DNA of 64,000 nt from Lentisphaera marina (GCF_028745505.1 NZ_JAQZZL010000002.1:2046001-2110000), one strand, 5' to 3'. Positions 25,632-33,660 are shown, counted from the stretch's first letter. Numbers and translations: made by a program. Notes: a model not told the origin generated them from the sequence alone.

Positions 25632-25841
25632 ATTAAGACTATTTAGTTGTGAGTACGAGAAACATCTGCCTAAATATTCATACTGCTGTTCTGTTAATTC
25701 AGACTTTGATAAAAATTGTGAATTTAAAAAATGTAAGGTATAAGCCCAATTTTTAATAAAATCATACCCTTCAGATTCATCTAGATTTTTAATTATTGAT
25801 TCTGCTGTGCTTAAATCTAAATTTTTGTATGTATAGTTCAT
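25614..25841 (-). pseudogene. N-terminal part (70 native residues) of the cassette gene split by IS1380
   Basis: Starts MNYTYKNLDLSTAESIIKNL at 25841. The last five residues and the stop come from the IS terminal repeat, so only 25632-25841 is native. It continues in frame at 23971. No family recognised; the segment is acidic and helix-rich. Confidence 0.8.
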
Positions 25842-25861
25842 TTTGTATTCTGTTTTTCAGT

Positions 25862-25923
25862 ATAACGTCTAAGCTGAGGGAGATTGAGCCTTAGCGAAAA
25901 TCTTCCTTCCGGCTTCTTGTTAG
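25862..25923 (-). repeat. attC 27 (family III)
   Basis: ATAACGTCTAAGCTGAGG left, GGCTTCTTGTTAG right. It belongs to the 133-aa protein cassette. Confidence 0.92.
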
Positions 25924-26321
25924 AATTTTTTTGTTATTCTACTGATTAGAGAACCAGTTTTTATATTTCGTGTTTCTTCAACTATGAAACCACCATCAGT
26001 TCTTAAAGAAAGAAGTGTACTAATAATTGTAAATTCATTTTCTGAAGTCGTAATTTCGACTTTATGTCTAGGTGATTTTTTTAGATATATATCCTGTGGT
26101 TCACAATATTTTTCCCATACATTCTTACCATCAACTACTTTAGTAATTTGAACTCCACCAAATGAATGTTCCTCATAGTGTAGAGATAAGTGTGTATTTT
26201 TATCGATAATTAATTTTAAATTTTCCCCCCAAAATGGTTGGTTCTCGGAAGGACTAATCATGATGAATGTCATAATGAGAATCAAAATAAGACTGATAAT
26301 GGTGGGATAAAACTTTTTCAT
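25920..26321 (-). CDS. Cassette membrane-anchored protein (133 aa)
   Basis: A hydrophobic N-terminal helix (YPTIISLILILIMTFIMI) is followed by about 110 residues of mixed beta character with no cysteine pairs, apart from a single CEP. It is probably anchored in the inner membrane and faces the periplasm. No family recognised. The stop falls at the attC edge. Confidence 0.72.
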   Translation of the reverse strand: MKKFYPTIISLILILIMTFIMISPSENQPFWGENLKLIIDKNTHLSLHYEEHSFGGVQITKVVDGKNVWEKYCEPQDIYLKKSPRHKVEITTSENEFTIISTLLSLRTDGGFIVEETRNIKTGSLISRITKKF

Positions 26322-26330
26322 TTTATTATT

Positions 26331-26391
26331 CTAACGACCTAAATTACCTGAATTCGAGGAACGAGAATTTCAGGTTCATTTTTTGGTTAGG
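26331..26391 (-). repeat. attC 26 (family I)
   Basis: CTAACGACCTAAATTACCTG left, TTTTTTGGTTAG right. Confidence 0.93.
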
Positions 26392-26401
26392 GTTTTGTTA
26401 A

Positions 26402-26872
26402 TTATTTCCAAAACTGCCACCATGATTTAGTAGGCTGTTGATTATTTTTAAGTTCTGACATCATGGATCGAAGTGCCGCCATTTCTTCATCTGTTGCAGG
26501 AGGAAGGTCGTGCTCTTGTTTCAATTTTGCTTGTTGGGATTGTTCAATTTTAACTAATGGGACATTAGCTTTTTCTAGTATCGAACTACAAAGAGCATTT
26601 TGTTCATCCTCATAATTGACCTGTAACAGTTCATTATGATTATTAGAAAGGTATAACATAAAGGAATAGAAACGTAGTTCATCATTATCTGATACAGAGG
26701 ATATAGCTTTGATTACATTCCCAAATTCGTTCAGTGTAGATACTGAAAAATTATGGTCACTAAAGAGGATATCTAAACCCATATCTTCTGTTGGTCCTGC
26801 TGAACATTTTGGGCAAGGGCACAAAGCACCAAATTTTGTATCACCACAGTTGAAGCATAATGCCATTGTCAT
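26402..26872 (-). CDS. Cassette zinc-ribbon protein (156 aa)
   Basis: The N terminus carries CFNCGDTKFGALCPCPKC: CxxC...CxxC spacing of a zinc ribbon. The remainder is acidic and helical, ending in SWWQFWK, a tryptophan-rich tail. It is cytosolic. The zinc ribbon suggests nucleic-acid or protein binding (inference only). No family recognised. Confidence 0.72.
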   Translation of the reverse strand: MTMALCFNCGDTKFGALCPCPKCSAGPTEDMGLDILFSDHNFSVSTLNEFGNVIKAISSVSDNDELRFYSFMLYLSNNHNELLQVNYEDEQNALCSSILEKANVPLVKIEQSQQAKLKQEHDLPPATDEEMAALRSMMSELKNNQQPTKSWWQFWK

Positions 26873-26904
26873 AATGAAGATCCTTTATTTAATTTTATTC
26901 TACC

Positions 26905-26982
26905 CTAACGACCTAAATGAGCTGTATTTTCTATTTAAAATTTGATTCAAAACGAAAATATCAGTTCGATTTTTTGGTTAGT
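26905..26982 (-). repeat. attC 25 (family II)
   Basis: CTAACGACCTAAATGAGCTG left, GATTTTTTGGTTAG right. It belongs to ORF-less cassette C3. Confidence 0.93.
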
Positions 26983-27144
26983 ATTTCGTCTTTTTTTTGT
27001 TTTTTAATTTATAAAATCTGATCATTTGAGATAATTATTTCTGATTCAATTTAGTTCTAAAATTATCTAAATTCTGATCATTGTGAATGTGTGCATCTGC
27101 GATTCATGGGATAATTGTTTCTGACATTTAAATTTATTCTATAC
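26983..27144. other. ORF-less cassette C3 (diverged family C)
   Basis: About 162 bp without a gene. It shares GTGCATCTGCGATT and TTTATAAAAT...ATCATTTGAGATAA with C1 and C2, but is clearly diverged. Confidence 0.65.
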
Positions 27145-27205
27145 TAACGACCTAAATTACCTGAATTCGAGGAACGAGAATTTCAGGTTCATTTTTTGGT
27201 TCGGT
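27144..27205 (-). repeat. attC 24 (family I)
   Basis: CTAACGACCTAAATTACCTG left, TTTTTTGGTTCGG right. Confidence 0.92.
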
Positions 27206-27210
27206 ATTTT

Positions 27211-27615
27211 CTATATGATTTCTTTTATGAAGTTAATTGCTTCAAGTTCGTTTATTAATTCAGATTTTGGAATGTCTCTCCAACCAGGAAGATAGAACGG
27301 AACAAGTGTTTCATCATTTGATGGGGAAGAGGACTTAATAAATCCCGTAGGTTCTGGTTTGATTCTAACTATTAACCAACCTGATTTAGATATACCAATT
27401 TGATATAATTCATGGTCAGTTTTCAAACAAAAAGAAAATCCAATATTTAATTTTTTAAGAGCTTCATTTTGTTCTAATTCTTTCTCGTGTTCAAAACTTA
27501 AATTTTTTATATATTCATTCAGTTCTTCAAAATTATGTATATCGACTATTCCACTTTGATTAGAGGATGCAGAACTTCCTAAAAAGGATTCAATAAACTG
27601 TGTTACTTTAGTCAT
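27211..27615 (-). CDS. Cassette hypothetical protein (134 aa)
   Basis: A soluble protein without signal peptide. The N-terminal half is helical and acidic. The C-terminal half alternates strands (GFSFCLKT, YQIGISKSGWLIVRIKP) and ends with FYLPGWRDIPKSELINELEA. The overall look recalls small immunity-type proteins, but no family can be claimed. Confidence 0.72.
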   Translation of the reverse strand: MTKVTQFIESFLGSSASSNQSGIVDIHNFEELNEYIKNLSFEHEKELEQNEALKKLNIGFSFCLKTDHELYQIGISKSGWLIVRIKPEPTGFIKSSSPSNDETLVPFYLPGWRDIPKSELINELEAINFIKEII

Positions 27616-27628
27616 ATTTTATATTTAC

Positions 27629-27688
27629 CGAACGTCTGAGTTTACCTGAATTCGAGGAACGAGAATTTCAGGTGCGACTCCTTGTTAG
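27629..27688 (-). repeat. attC 23 (family IV variant)
   Basis: GAACGTCTGAGTTTACCTG left, GCGACTCCTTGTTAG right, with the family I style centre CGAGGAACGAG. Confidence 0.9.
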
Positions 27689-28068
27689 ACTTTTGTTTCT
27701 ATTTTTTGTGATTGTACTTCTGATAAATAATTGTTTTTTATCGATAAAGATTTCTTTAATGGGATAAGGACTGCTAGATAAATTGGTTCTTGAAATGTGT
27801 TGGAAAATAGTGTGTCTATGTAACTCATCGTACCGCCTATTATAAGACCATAGAACTGTATGTTGTTTATTAAATTAAGACCTTTTTTTGTTCCAAACTT
27901 TTTTTCATTTTTCATCATTTCGTCCATAATCCAAGTGTGAAAAAGAGCAAATAAAATTATTAACAGAAATGTGCTGAGTATTCCCATGAAATGATCAGAA
28001 GACCTGATGAAAAAAAGGTTTTTTATAAAGGGTATAGCAATTAATACTACGAGGACTTTTTTATTCAT
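27685..28068 (-). CDS. Cassette membrane protein (127 aa)
   Basis: Two to three hydrophobic segments: residues about 3-20, 28-48 and a weaker one at 70-85. Between them is the charged MKNEKKFGTKKG loop. No family recognised. The stop codon lies within the core of its own attC. Confidence 0.7.
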   Translation of the reverse strand: MNKKVLVVLIAIPFIKNLFFIRSSDHFMGILSTFLLIILFALFHTWIMDEMMKNEKKFGTKKGLNLINNIQFYGLIIGGTMSYIDTLFSNTFQEPIYLAVLIPLKKSLSIKNNYLSEVQSQKIETKV

Positions 28069-28081
28069 ATTTTATGTATGT

Positions 28082-28143
28082 CTAACGTTTAAGCTGAGGG
28101 AGATTGAGCCTTAGCGAAAATCTTCCTTCCGGCTTCTTGTTAG
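28082..28143 (-). repeat. attC 22 (family III)
   Basis: CTAACGTTTAAGCTGAGG left, GGCTTCTTGTTAG right. Confidence 0.92.
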
Positions 28144-28404
28144 TTGTTTTTCTTTTTCAATTTTGACTTTTTTGATGACATATGTGACTACAAAAAAGAT
28201 GATTATTGATATGATGATATGGAATAAATATATCTGATTGATTTTTCGTATGAGAGTTCTTGATAATTGATTTAACTTTTCATTATCATCTTTAATAACT
28301 CTCAAAAATCCCATTTGTTGCATATTTAACCTCATTATGCCAAAGGTTGCCCACACGTATAATGCGGTGAGGAGAAATAAAATTTTATTGAAATGTTTAA
28401 TCAT
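28111..28404 (-). CDS. Cassette membrane protein (97 aa) with attC-encoded tail
   Basis: Two membrane helices (residues about 6-22 and 58-78) separated by a charged loop. The frame runs about 30 nt into the attC, so the last residues (LTRSRKEDFR) are encoded by the recombination site. No family recognised. Confidence 0.7.
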   Translation of the reverse strand: MIKHFNKILFLLTALYVWATFGIMRLNMQQMGFLRVIKDDNEKLNQLSRTLIRKINQIYLFHIIISIIIFFVVTYVIKKVKIEKEKQLTRSRKEDFR

Positions 28405-28414
28405 TTATGTTCAA

Positions 28415-28491
28415 CTAACGATCTAAATGAGCTGTATTTTCTATTTGAAATGTGATTCAAAACGAAAATATCAGTTCGATTTTTTGGTTAG
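28415..28491 (-). repeat. attC 21 (family II)
   Basis: CTAACGATCTAAATGAGCTG left, GATTTTTTGGTTAG right. Confidence 0.93.
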
Positions 28492-28818
28492 AGTTTGTCC
28501 ATTAATTATTTTTTCTTCTATTTGATATAGTACATCATTAAATTTGTGTATTTGATCCAATGCTTTTTCAGATGGTGTGTCGTAATTGAAATTATTTCTG
28601 AATTCTATGTCTTTCTGTATAAGTTCATGAATTAATTTTGAGTGAGCTTTTGGGTCTAATTGTGAAACAATTAATGTATACTTTTTAACTGTTGCCATGT
28701 ATGCTGCTTTGTAGTTGTAAAGCTCTAATGTCGAGTGTTTCTTACCGATATAGTAGCCAGTTATTATGCTGAAAAAAATACTGATAATTATTATGATGTA
28801 CAAGTTTTTTTGTTTCAT
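28471..28818 (-). CDS. Cassette membrane-anchored protein (115 aa)
   Basis: An N-terminal hydrophobic anchor (LYIIIIISIFFSIITGYYI) is followed by a mostly helical, polar domain. The final LTKKSN residues are read from the attC. No family recognised. Confidence 0.7.
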   Translation of the reverse strand: MKQKNLYIIIIISIFFSIITGYYIGKKHSTLELYNYKAAYMATVKKYTLIVSQLDPKAHSKLIHELIQKDIEFRNNFNYDTPSEKALDQIHKFNDVLYQIEEKIINGQTLTKKSN

Positions 28819-28829
28819 TTTATTCTACT

Positions 28830-28893
28830 CTAACGACCGAGATTAGTGAGATTTGAGCCTAGGCGAAAATCTTCACTGCAGCTCATGGTTCGA
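28830..28893 (-). repeat. attC 20 (singleton type)
   Basis: CTAACGACCGAGATTAGTG left, CAGCTCATGGTTCG right, with central GAGCCTAGGCGA. It is unlike the five main families but keeps the same end cores. Confidence 0.85.
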
Positions 28894-28897
28894 TTGT

Positions 28898-29428
28898 TTA
28901 TTTTTTCTTAGGTTCATACTTAATTTGTGATGAATTGGAATATTGTGTTTCTACATGTCCATCTGCATAGAATATTGTTGCTTTACCACCATTTGAGTGA
29001 ACTGTCTGATCTCCAGCAATGGGCCTTTCATGTGATTCTATTTCTAGGTATTTAATACCTGGTGTTACACCATTGTTCTTTGGTTCACAAAAAGAGTAAC
29101 TATTCTCTTTTTTCTTTTCAGTGATTACTGGAGTGTCATGTTTTGCATCACAGTTGAAAGTACTGTCTTCTAATTCCCACATATTGTAAGCATTATGTGG
29201 GTCTGGAGCAGAATTGATAACACTTAGTGTTTTAGGCATGTATACATATGAATCTTGAATAGAATAATACATGATCATGGAAGTGGATATTTGTTTTAAA
29301 TTACTGATGCAGCTTTTCTGTAAAGCTTTGTCTTTTGCTACCATAATTTGAGATGTTAGAATACTCACAAGAACCAGAATGATTCCAATGATTATTAAGA
29401 CATCTCTTCGTTTTAAATTTGATTTCAT
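28898..29428 (-). CDS. Cassette-borne pseudopilin-like protein (176 aa)
   Basis: The N-terminal helix VLIIIGIILVLVSILTSQIM is followed by LQKSCISNLKQISTSMIMYY, and near the C terminus by PIAGDQTVHSNGGKATIFYADGHV. These are the landmarks of the PVC type II pseudopilin/DUF1559-like proteins, also seen in the two chromosomal pseudopilins of this window (46.1 and 46.9 kb). The canonical FTLIE prepilin cleavage motif is missing, so processing is doubtful. It shows a host-lineage gene packaged as a mobile cassette (inference). Confidence 0.72.
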   Translation of the reverse strand: MKSNLKRRDVLIIIGIILVLVSILTSQIMVAKDKALQKSCISNLKQISTSMIMYYSIQDSYVYMPKTLSVINSAPDPHNAYNMWELEDSTFNCDAKHDTPVITEKKKENSYSFCEPKNNGVTPGIKYLEIESHERPIAGDQTVHSNGGKATIFYADGHVETQYSNSSQIKYEPKKK

Positions 29429-29439
29429 TATTTATTTAT

Positions 29440-29517
29440 CGAACGATTTAAATGAGCTGTATTTTCTATTTAAAATTTGATTCAAAACGAAAATATCAGT
29501 TCGATTTTTTGGTTAGA
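29440..29517 (-). repeat. attC 19 (family II)
   Basis: GAACGATTTAAATGAGCTG left, GATTTTTTGGTTAG right. It belongs to ORF-less A2. Confidence 0.93.
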
Positions 29518-29745
29518 ATTTGTCCATTTTGATTGTTGATAAGTAGCCAAATCATGGATAAAACAGATGATTCGATCAATTGCTGATTCCGCATTTACTT
29601 ATTGTGTTTTGAGTGATGATTTGCGTTTAAGTTTGGTGAATTGTTGACTCTGCATTTAGTCAGCTTAATTCTGTGATTCCAAGAATAAAGTGATTTGCTT
29701 TGTCAGTAACAATTCGTTCTAGATTTACTATTCCATTTTCCATTC
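29518..29745. other. ORF-less cassette family A, copy 2
   Basis: Near-identical to the other six copies. Differences from A1 include CATGG for CAGGG and CAGATG for CACATG. Confidence 0.85.
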
Positions 29746-29804
29746 TAACGACCTAAATTACCTGAATTCGAGGAACGAGAATTTCAGGTTCATTTTTTGG
29801 TTAT
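29745..29804 (-). repeat. attC 18 (family I)
   Basis: CTAACGACCTAAATTACCTG left, TTTTTTGGTTAT right. Confidence 0.93.
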
Positions 29805-30487
29805 GATTTATATTTATTATTCCAGATCATGTTTTTTTTAATTTTTTTATCATATCTATGTGATGAAACTTCAATTACATCATCTTGAAATTCATATTCC
29901 ATGAATTCAACATCTATTATTTCTATGAGCTTCCATCTAACAAGTTTAAAATCACCGTTTAGGTAGGGTTCTGAATAACTCTTAGATTCCCTTTTAACTT
30001 TTTGAATAGCTTCCTCTGTATCATGAGCTCGAACAATCATAGTTCGTTCTTCTTGAGTTTGTAAACCTTTTTCTTGGTTTTCTATCTGAATTGCATATAG
30101 AGCGGTAACACTAAACCAACCGATAATGGGTGATTCATTGACTTGTTTATTTGTTTCTTTTTTGCCTTTGATTTTTTCTACAAAAATCGCACTACATTTT
30201 GTTAGTTTTAAAAGATCTGATGATGTAAACCACCCTTCTATTCCTCTTGGATCATTCTTTTTACCAATGATTTGATAATTATTTTGATCCAAATTCTCTG
30301 TTATTTCTTTTAGTTGATTTCTACAAAATTTTGATAATAACTTTTTTCGCTTTTCTGGGGTATATTTAATAAAGTCATCTATTTCTGGATACTTGAAATG
30401 GGCTCTTATATATAGCTCATAATTGGTATTATTTAAATCTTCAAAAGTAAGATCAAATCTACTTAAATTGTGAATGTTTGTTTTCAT
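29801..30487 (-). CDS. Cassette protein with DUF4288-like C-terminal domain (228 aa)
   Basis: The longest uninterrupted cassette gene. Residues about 1-110 are a charged region of unknown fold. From about residue 120, GWFSVTALYAIQIENQ, RTMIVRAHDTEEAIQKVKRE and VRWKLIEIIDVEF resemble the DUF4288 pattern (from memory, not searched). It is soluble. Function unknown. Confidence 0.7.
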   Translation of the reverse strand: MKTNIHNLSRFDLTFEDLNNTNYELYIRAHFKYPEIDDFIKYTPEKRKKLLSKFCRNQLKEITENLDQNNYQIIGKKNDPRGIEGWFTSSDLLKLTKCSAIFVEKIKGKKETNKQVNESPIIGWFSVTALYAIQIENQEKGLQTQEERTMIVRAHDTEEAIQKVKRESKSYSEPYLNGDFKLVRWKLIEIIDVEFMEYEFQDDVIEVSSHRYDKKIKKNMIWNNKYKS

Positions 30488-30498
30488 TTTATTTTATC

Positions 30499-30558
30499 AT
30501 AACGACCTAAATTACCTGAATTCGAGTAACGAGAATTTCAGGTTCATTTTTTGGTTAG
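30499..30558 (-). repeat. attC 17 (family I)
   Basis: ATAACGACCTAAATTACCTG left, TTTTTTGGTTAG right; the centre reads CGAGTAACGAG. Confidence 0.93.
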
Positions 30559-30905
30559 GCTTTTGTTATTTCGTCTTCCAGTTTCCACAATAGTCTGTGG
30601 TTTATTTGTGTACTTAAAGTTTTAGCATTTTTATGACCATTAGGTAAAAAGCAACTTAAGTGTTGAATCTCTATCATACTTACAATGTCTTCTTTGTTTT
30701 CCACATCATAATATTCATTATCTTCTTTAGAATATGTCATTAGGGCTATTTCAGTTAATGGAGAGTTTGCTAGTCCTAAATCTGTACTTTCCTTTGAGTC
30801 GATAAATGAGATTTGATCTATCGATTCTAAAAGTTCTCTAACTTGTATTGCAGTTAGTTTTTCTTGATCTGGTTTACAGATGAGTTTTATTGTGAAGTAT
30901 TCCAT
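30555..30905 (-). CDS. Cassette hypothetical protein (116 aa)
   Basis: A soluble, acidic protein (MEYFTIKLICKPDQEKL...) with no membrane span. The stop codon falls in the attC core. No family recognised. Confidence 0.7.
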   Translation of the reverse strand: MEYFTIKLICKPDQEKLTAIQVRELLESIDQISFIDSKESTDLGLANSPLTEIALMTYSKEDNEYYDVENKEDIVSMIEIQHLSCFLPNGHKNAKTLSTQINHRLLWKLEDEITKA

Positions 30906-30918
30906 TTTTTATTCTAGC

Positions 30919-30996
30919 CTAACGATTTAAATGAGCTGTATTTTCTAATCAAAATTTGATTCAAAACGAAAATATCAGTTCGATTTTTTGGTTAGT
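30919..30996 (-). repeat. attC 16 (family II)
   Basis: CTAACGATTTAAATGAGCTG left, GATTTTTTGGTTAG right. It belongs to ORF-less C1. Confidence 0.93.
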
Positions 30997-31167
30997 TTTT
31001 GTCTTCTATTTCTTGTTTCTATATTTATAAAATTCTATCATTTGAGATAAATAATTCAGATCTGATTTTGTTCTAAAATCATCATGATTCAGATAATTCT
31101 AACTTCGTGCATCTGCGATTTATTTGGATTCTCATTTCTACAATTTGTTTTTAATTTTATTTCAAAC
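30997..31167. other. ORF-less cassette C1
   Basis: About 170 bp without a convincing gene, almost identical to C2 at 33488-33660. Contains GTGCATCTGCGATTTATTTG. Confidence 0.75.
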
Positions 31168-31243
31168 TAACGACTTAAATGAGCTGTATTTTCTATTTAA
31201 AATTTGATTCAAAACGAAAATATCAGTTCGATTTTTTGGTTAG
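31167..31243 (-). repeat. attC 15 (family II)
   Basis: CTAACGACTTAAATGAGCTG left, GATTTTTTGGTTAG right. It belongs to ORF-less A3. Confidence 0.93.
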
Positions 31244-31472
31244 AATTTGTCCATTTTGATTGTTGATAAGTAGCCAAATCATGGATAAAACACATGATTC
31301 GATCAATTGCTGATTCCGCATTTACTTATTGTGTTTTGAGTGATGATTTGCGTTTAAGTTTGGTGAATTGTTGACTCTGCATTTAGTCAGCTTAATTCTG
31401 TGATTCCAAGAATAAAGTGATGTGCTTTGTCAGTAACAATTCATTCTAGATTTACTATTCCATTTTCCATTC
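31244..31472. other. ORF-less cassette family A, copy 3
   Basis: Near-identical to the other copies. It has CATGG as in A2 and CACATG as in A1. Confidence 0.85.
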
Positions 31473-31535
31473 TAACGAGCAAACTAAGTAGGATTCGAGC
31501 CTTAGCGAGAACCTCTACTTCAGTGTTATGTTATG
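31472..31535 (-). repeat. attC 14 (singleton type)
   Basis: CTAACGAGCAAACTAAGTAG left, CAGTGTTATGTTATG right. It ends the nucleotidyltransferase cassette and is distinct from the main families. Confidence 0.82.
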
Positions 31536-31538
31536 TGT

Positions 31539-31985
31539 TTATAGTTCTCCCAGAGATTCTAAATCAGCTAAATCTTGGTGTCTTGCTGTTGCTTTCTTAT
31601 TTTTAATCAAGTCGCTTTTGGAGATCATGATGATTTCTAAATCTCCCATTGTTGTCTTTTCGGCATTTTTATATGCAGAATCAAAATCTACTCCATCTAT
31701 TGATGTCATAATATCGATTCGAACTGGCGGATAGCCTAATTGAAGAACTTGATCTTCATGAATGAAGTCTTCTTGTTTAATGCCTAGAGCACCAAAACCA
31801 AATTCGTTTAGAGCACTCACAACTTTTTCTGCATTATCTTGAGAAATTTTGATCCACAGATCAATGTCGCCTGTATACCTTGGTGCTCCATGGTATGCAA
31901 GCGCATACCCACCAACGATTATATATTTAACTTTTTGTTCGTTGAATAAGTTTAGCAGATCGTTGAAGTCTGGATGAATTTCCAT
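31539..31985 (-). CDS. AbiEii/DUF6036-like nucleotidyltransferase
   Basis: A 148-aa protein with a minimal nucleotidyltransferase core: VGGYALAYHGAPRYTGDIDLWI (helix, then D-x-D after GAPRYT), VRIDIMTSIDGVDF (third Asp) and the tail DLIKNKKATARHQDLADLESL. Such proteins pair with a short upstream partner in toxin-antitoxin or abortive-infection modules, and an overlapping 57-aa ORF fits that role here. The two are carried in one cassette. Confidence 0.82.
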   Translation of the reverse strand: MEIHPDFNDLLNLFNEQKVKYIIVGGYALAYHGAPRYTGDIDLWIKISQDNAEKVVSALNEFGFGALGIKQEDFIHEDQVLQLGYPPVRIDIMTSIDGVDFDSAYKNAEKTTMGDLEIIMISKSDLIKNKKATARHQDLADLESLGEL

Positions 31986-32100
31986 TGTATTGACGCCTTA
32001 ATAATTCTACACATGATAAGCGCTCTTCTGGTGTTTGTTTTAACCAAAAAGCTAAATCAGTATTTTGTTTTTTTGAAACTCGTTTTATAACCTTTATCAT
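31927..32100 (-). CDS. 57-aa partner of the nucleotidyltransferase, overlapping gene
   Basis: The ORF starts at the ATG in 32098-32100 and overlaps the start of the nucleotidyltransferase gene by 59 nt in another frame. The protein contains LAFWLKQTPEERLSCVELLR, and then RRQYNG and RLQRSAKLIQ. The PEERL..VELLRRQYxG..RLQR pattern is what I associate with the short genes preceding this nucleotidyltransferase family. Long overlap suggests coupled translation. Confidence 0.72.
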   Translation of the reverse strand: MIKVIKRVSKKQNTDLAFWLKQTPEERLSCVELLRRQYNGNSSRLQRSAKLIQRTKS

Positions 32101-32173
32101 GATACTCTCAAATTGGTTTTTTATAATTTACTTTTTAATACCAGCAATACAAATAGTTAATATTTATTCTCAC

Positions 32174-32234
32174 ATAACGACCTAAATTACCTGAATTCGA
32201 GGAACGAGAATTTCAGGTTCATTTTTTGGTTATG
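32174..32234 (-). repeat. attC 13 (family I)
   Basis: ATAACGACCTAAATTACCTG left, TTTTTTGGTTAT right. Confidence 0.93.
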
Positions 32235-32259
32235 ATTGGTTTTTTTTGTGATCTACAAC

Positions 32260-32676
32260 TCATATTATTTTCGTTTTAATATTACAAATAACGTTTATAT
32301 AGTGTCGATAAAAGGATTTGTGATCTCTATCATCTGAATAATCCACATTTACTAAGGTGATATTTTTTTGATCTTGATTTTTAAATTTATATTTGATGGA
32401 AATTGTAGTGCCATCTAAACATATTTGTTCAAAGTCAGTAACTTTATGATATTTCATGAATTCAATTAGCTTAATTAATTTTCGGAATCCTTTTTTCGTG
32501 GAATCAAGGTAATGCTTTTCATTCGGTGTTTCACACTGATATCTAAATACGAAACTTCTATCGATATCAAGATACAAACAATGACTAAATTGTGGATCAG
32601 GCCCAAGTGTGGATAATTCAAATACTTCCATATCATGAAGTATAGAAGTATCTATTTTTCGAAAAAAATTAGACAT
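32260..32676 (-). CDS. Cassette hypothetical protein (138 aa)
   Basis: A soluble mixed alpha/beta protein (MSNFFRKIDTSILHDMEVFEL...) rich in aromatic residues and lysine. No signal peptide and no family recognised. A 26-nt gap lies between its stop and the attC. Confidence 0.72.
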   Translation of the reverse strand: MSNFFRKIDTSILHDMEVFELSTLGPDPQFSHCLYLDIDRSFVFRYQCETPNEKHYLDSTKKGFRKLIKLIEFMKYHKVTDFEQICLDGTTISIKYKFKNQDQKNITLVNVDYSDDRDHKSFYRHYINVICNIKTKII

Positions 32677-32701
32677 GATTCTTAACCTTTTTTATTCTTT
32701 T

Positions 32702-32766
32702 CATAACGTCTGAGTTTACCTGTTTTCGAGCCTAGGCGAGAATATCAGGTGCGACTCTTTGTTAGT
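32702..32766 (-). repeat. attC 12 (family IV)
   Basis: ATAACGTCTGAGTTTACCTG left, GCGACTCTTTGTTAG right, with central CGAGCCTAGGCGAG. Confidence 0.92.
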
Positions 32767-33112
32767 TTTTTATTTCTTTCATTTTGTTATTTTTTATTGC
32801 TCTATATATCAAAAATAAGATAACAATGAAAATTATTTCTCTAGCTTGTCCTGCTCGATAAACAATTTCTTTATTTAAGTCCATGAGTTTCTTTATTGTG
32901 TCCATATTTGTACTGCTGTTTCCATGGAATGTGAACATAGGAACTAAGAATCTGACTACTTCTAGAAACAACGCTAGAATGGATAATATAATTGCAAGTT
33001 TAGCTTCCTTAGCCTTTTTAGAATTGTATAAAACTTTAGCAATTTTGAACGTTATTATCAAGGGGATAATAATTAGAATTATTTGAGTAGCTATGTGTAA
33101 TCTAGTTTCCAT
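32762..33112 (-). CDS. Cassette membrane protein (116 aa)
   Basis: Three predicted membrane helices: about residues 6-24, 39-60 and 92-106, with lysine-rich cytoplasmic loops. The stop lies at the attC edge. No family recognised. Confidence 0.7.
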   Translation of the reverse strand: METRLHIATQIILIIIPLIITFKIAKVLYNSKKAKEAKLAIILSILALFLEVVRFLVPMFTFHGNSSTNMDTIKKLMDLNKEIVYRAGQAREIIFIVILFLIYRAIKNNKMKEIKN

Positions 33113-33122
33113 TTATATTAAA

Positions 33123-33199
33123 CTAACGATCTAAATGAGCTGTATTTTCTATTTGAAATTTGATTCAAAACGAAAATATCAGTTCGATTTTTTGGTTAG
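33123..33199 (-). repeat. attC 11 (family II)
   Basis: CTAACGATCTAAATGAGCTG left, GATTTTTTGGTTAG right. It belongs to ORF-less A4. Confidence 0.93.
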
Positions 33200-33428
33200 A
33201 ATTTGTCCATTTTGATTGTTGATAAGCAGCCAAATCAGGGATAAAACAGATGATTCGATCAATTGCTGATTCCGCATTTACTTATTGTGTTTTGAGTGAT
33301 GATTTGCGTTTAAGTTTGGTGAATTGTTGACTCTGCATTTAGGCAGCTTAATTCTGTGATTCCAAGAATAAAGTGATGTGCTTTATCAGTAACAATTCGT
33401 TCTAGATTTATTATTCCATTTTCCATTC
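33200..33428. other. ORF-less cassette family A, copy 4
   Basis: Near-identical to the other copies. It has AAGCAG where the others have AAGTAG, and TTTAGGCAG where the others have TTTAGTCAG. Confidence 0.85.
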
Positions 33429-33487
33429 TAACGACCTAAATTACCTGAATTCGAGGAACGAGAATTTCAGGTTCATTTTTTGGTTAG
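33428..33487 (-). repeat. attC 10 (family I)
   Basis: CTAACGACCTAAATTACCTG left, TTTTTTGGTTAG right. It belongs to ORF-less C2. Confidence 0.93.
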
Positions 33488-33660
33488 TTTTTGTCTTCTA
33501 TTTCTTGTTTCTATATTTATAAAATTCTATCATTTGAGATAAATAATTCAGATCTGATTTTGTTCTAAAATCATCATGATTCAGATAATTCTAACTTCGT
33601 GCATCTGCGATTTATTTGGATTCTCATTTCTACAATTTGTGTTTTAACTTTATTTCAAAC
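33488..33660. other. ORF-less cassette C2
   Basis: Almost identical to C1, but carries a family I attC whereas C1 carries family II: the same body with a different recombination site. Confidence 0.75.

Noticed and set aside
27211..27615. Assignment of the 134-aa cassette protein to a named immunity family
   Set aside because: Only a loose resemblance in the C-terminal half; no motif that I can name with confidence.
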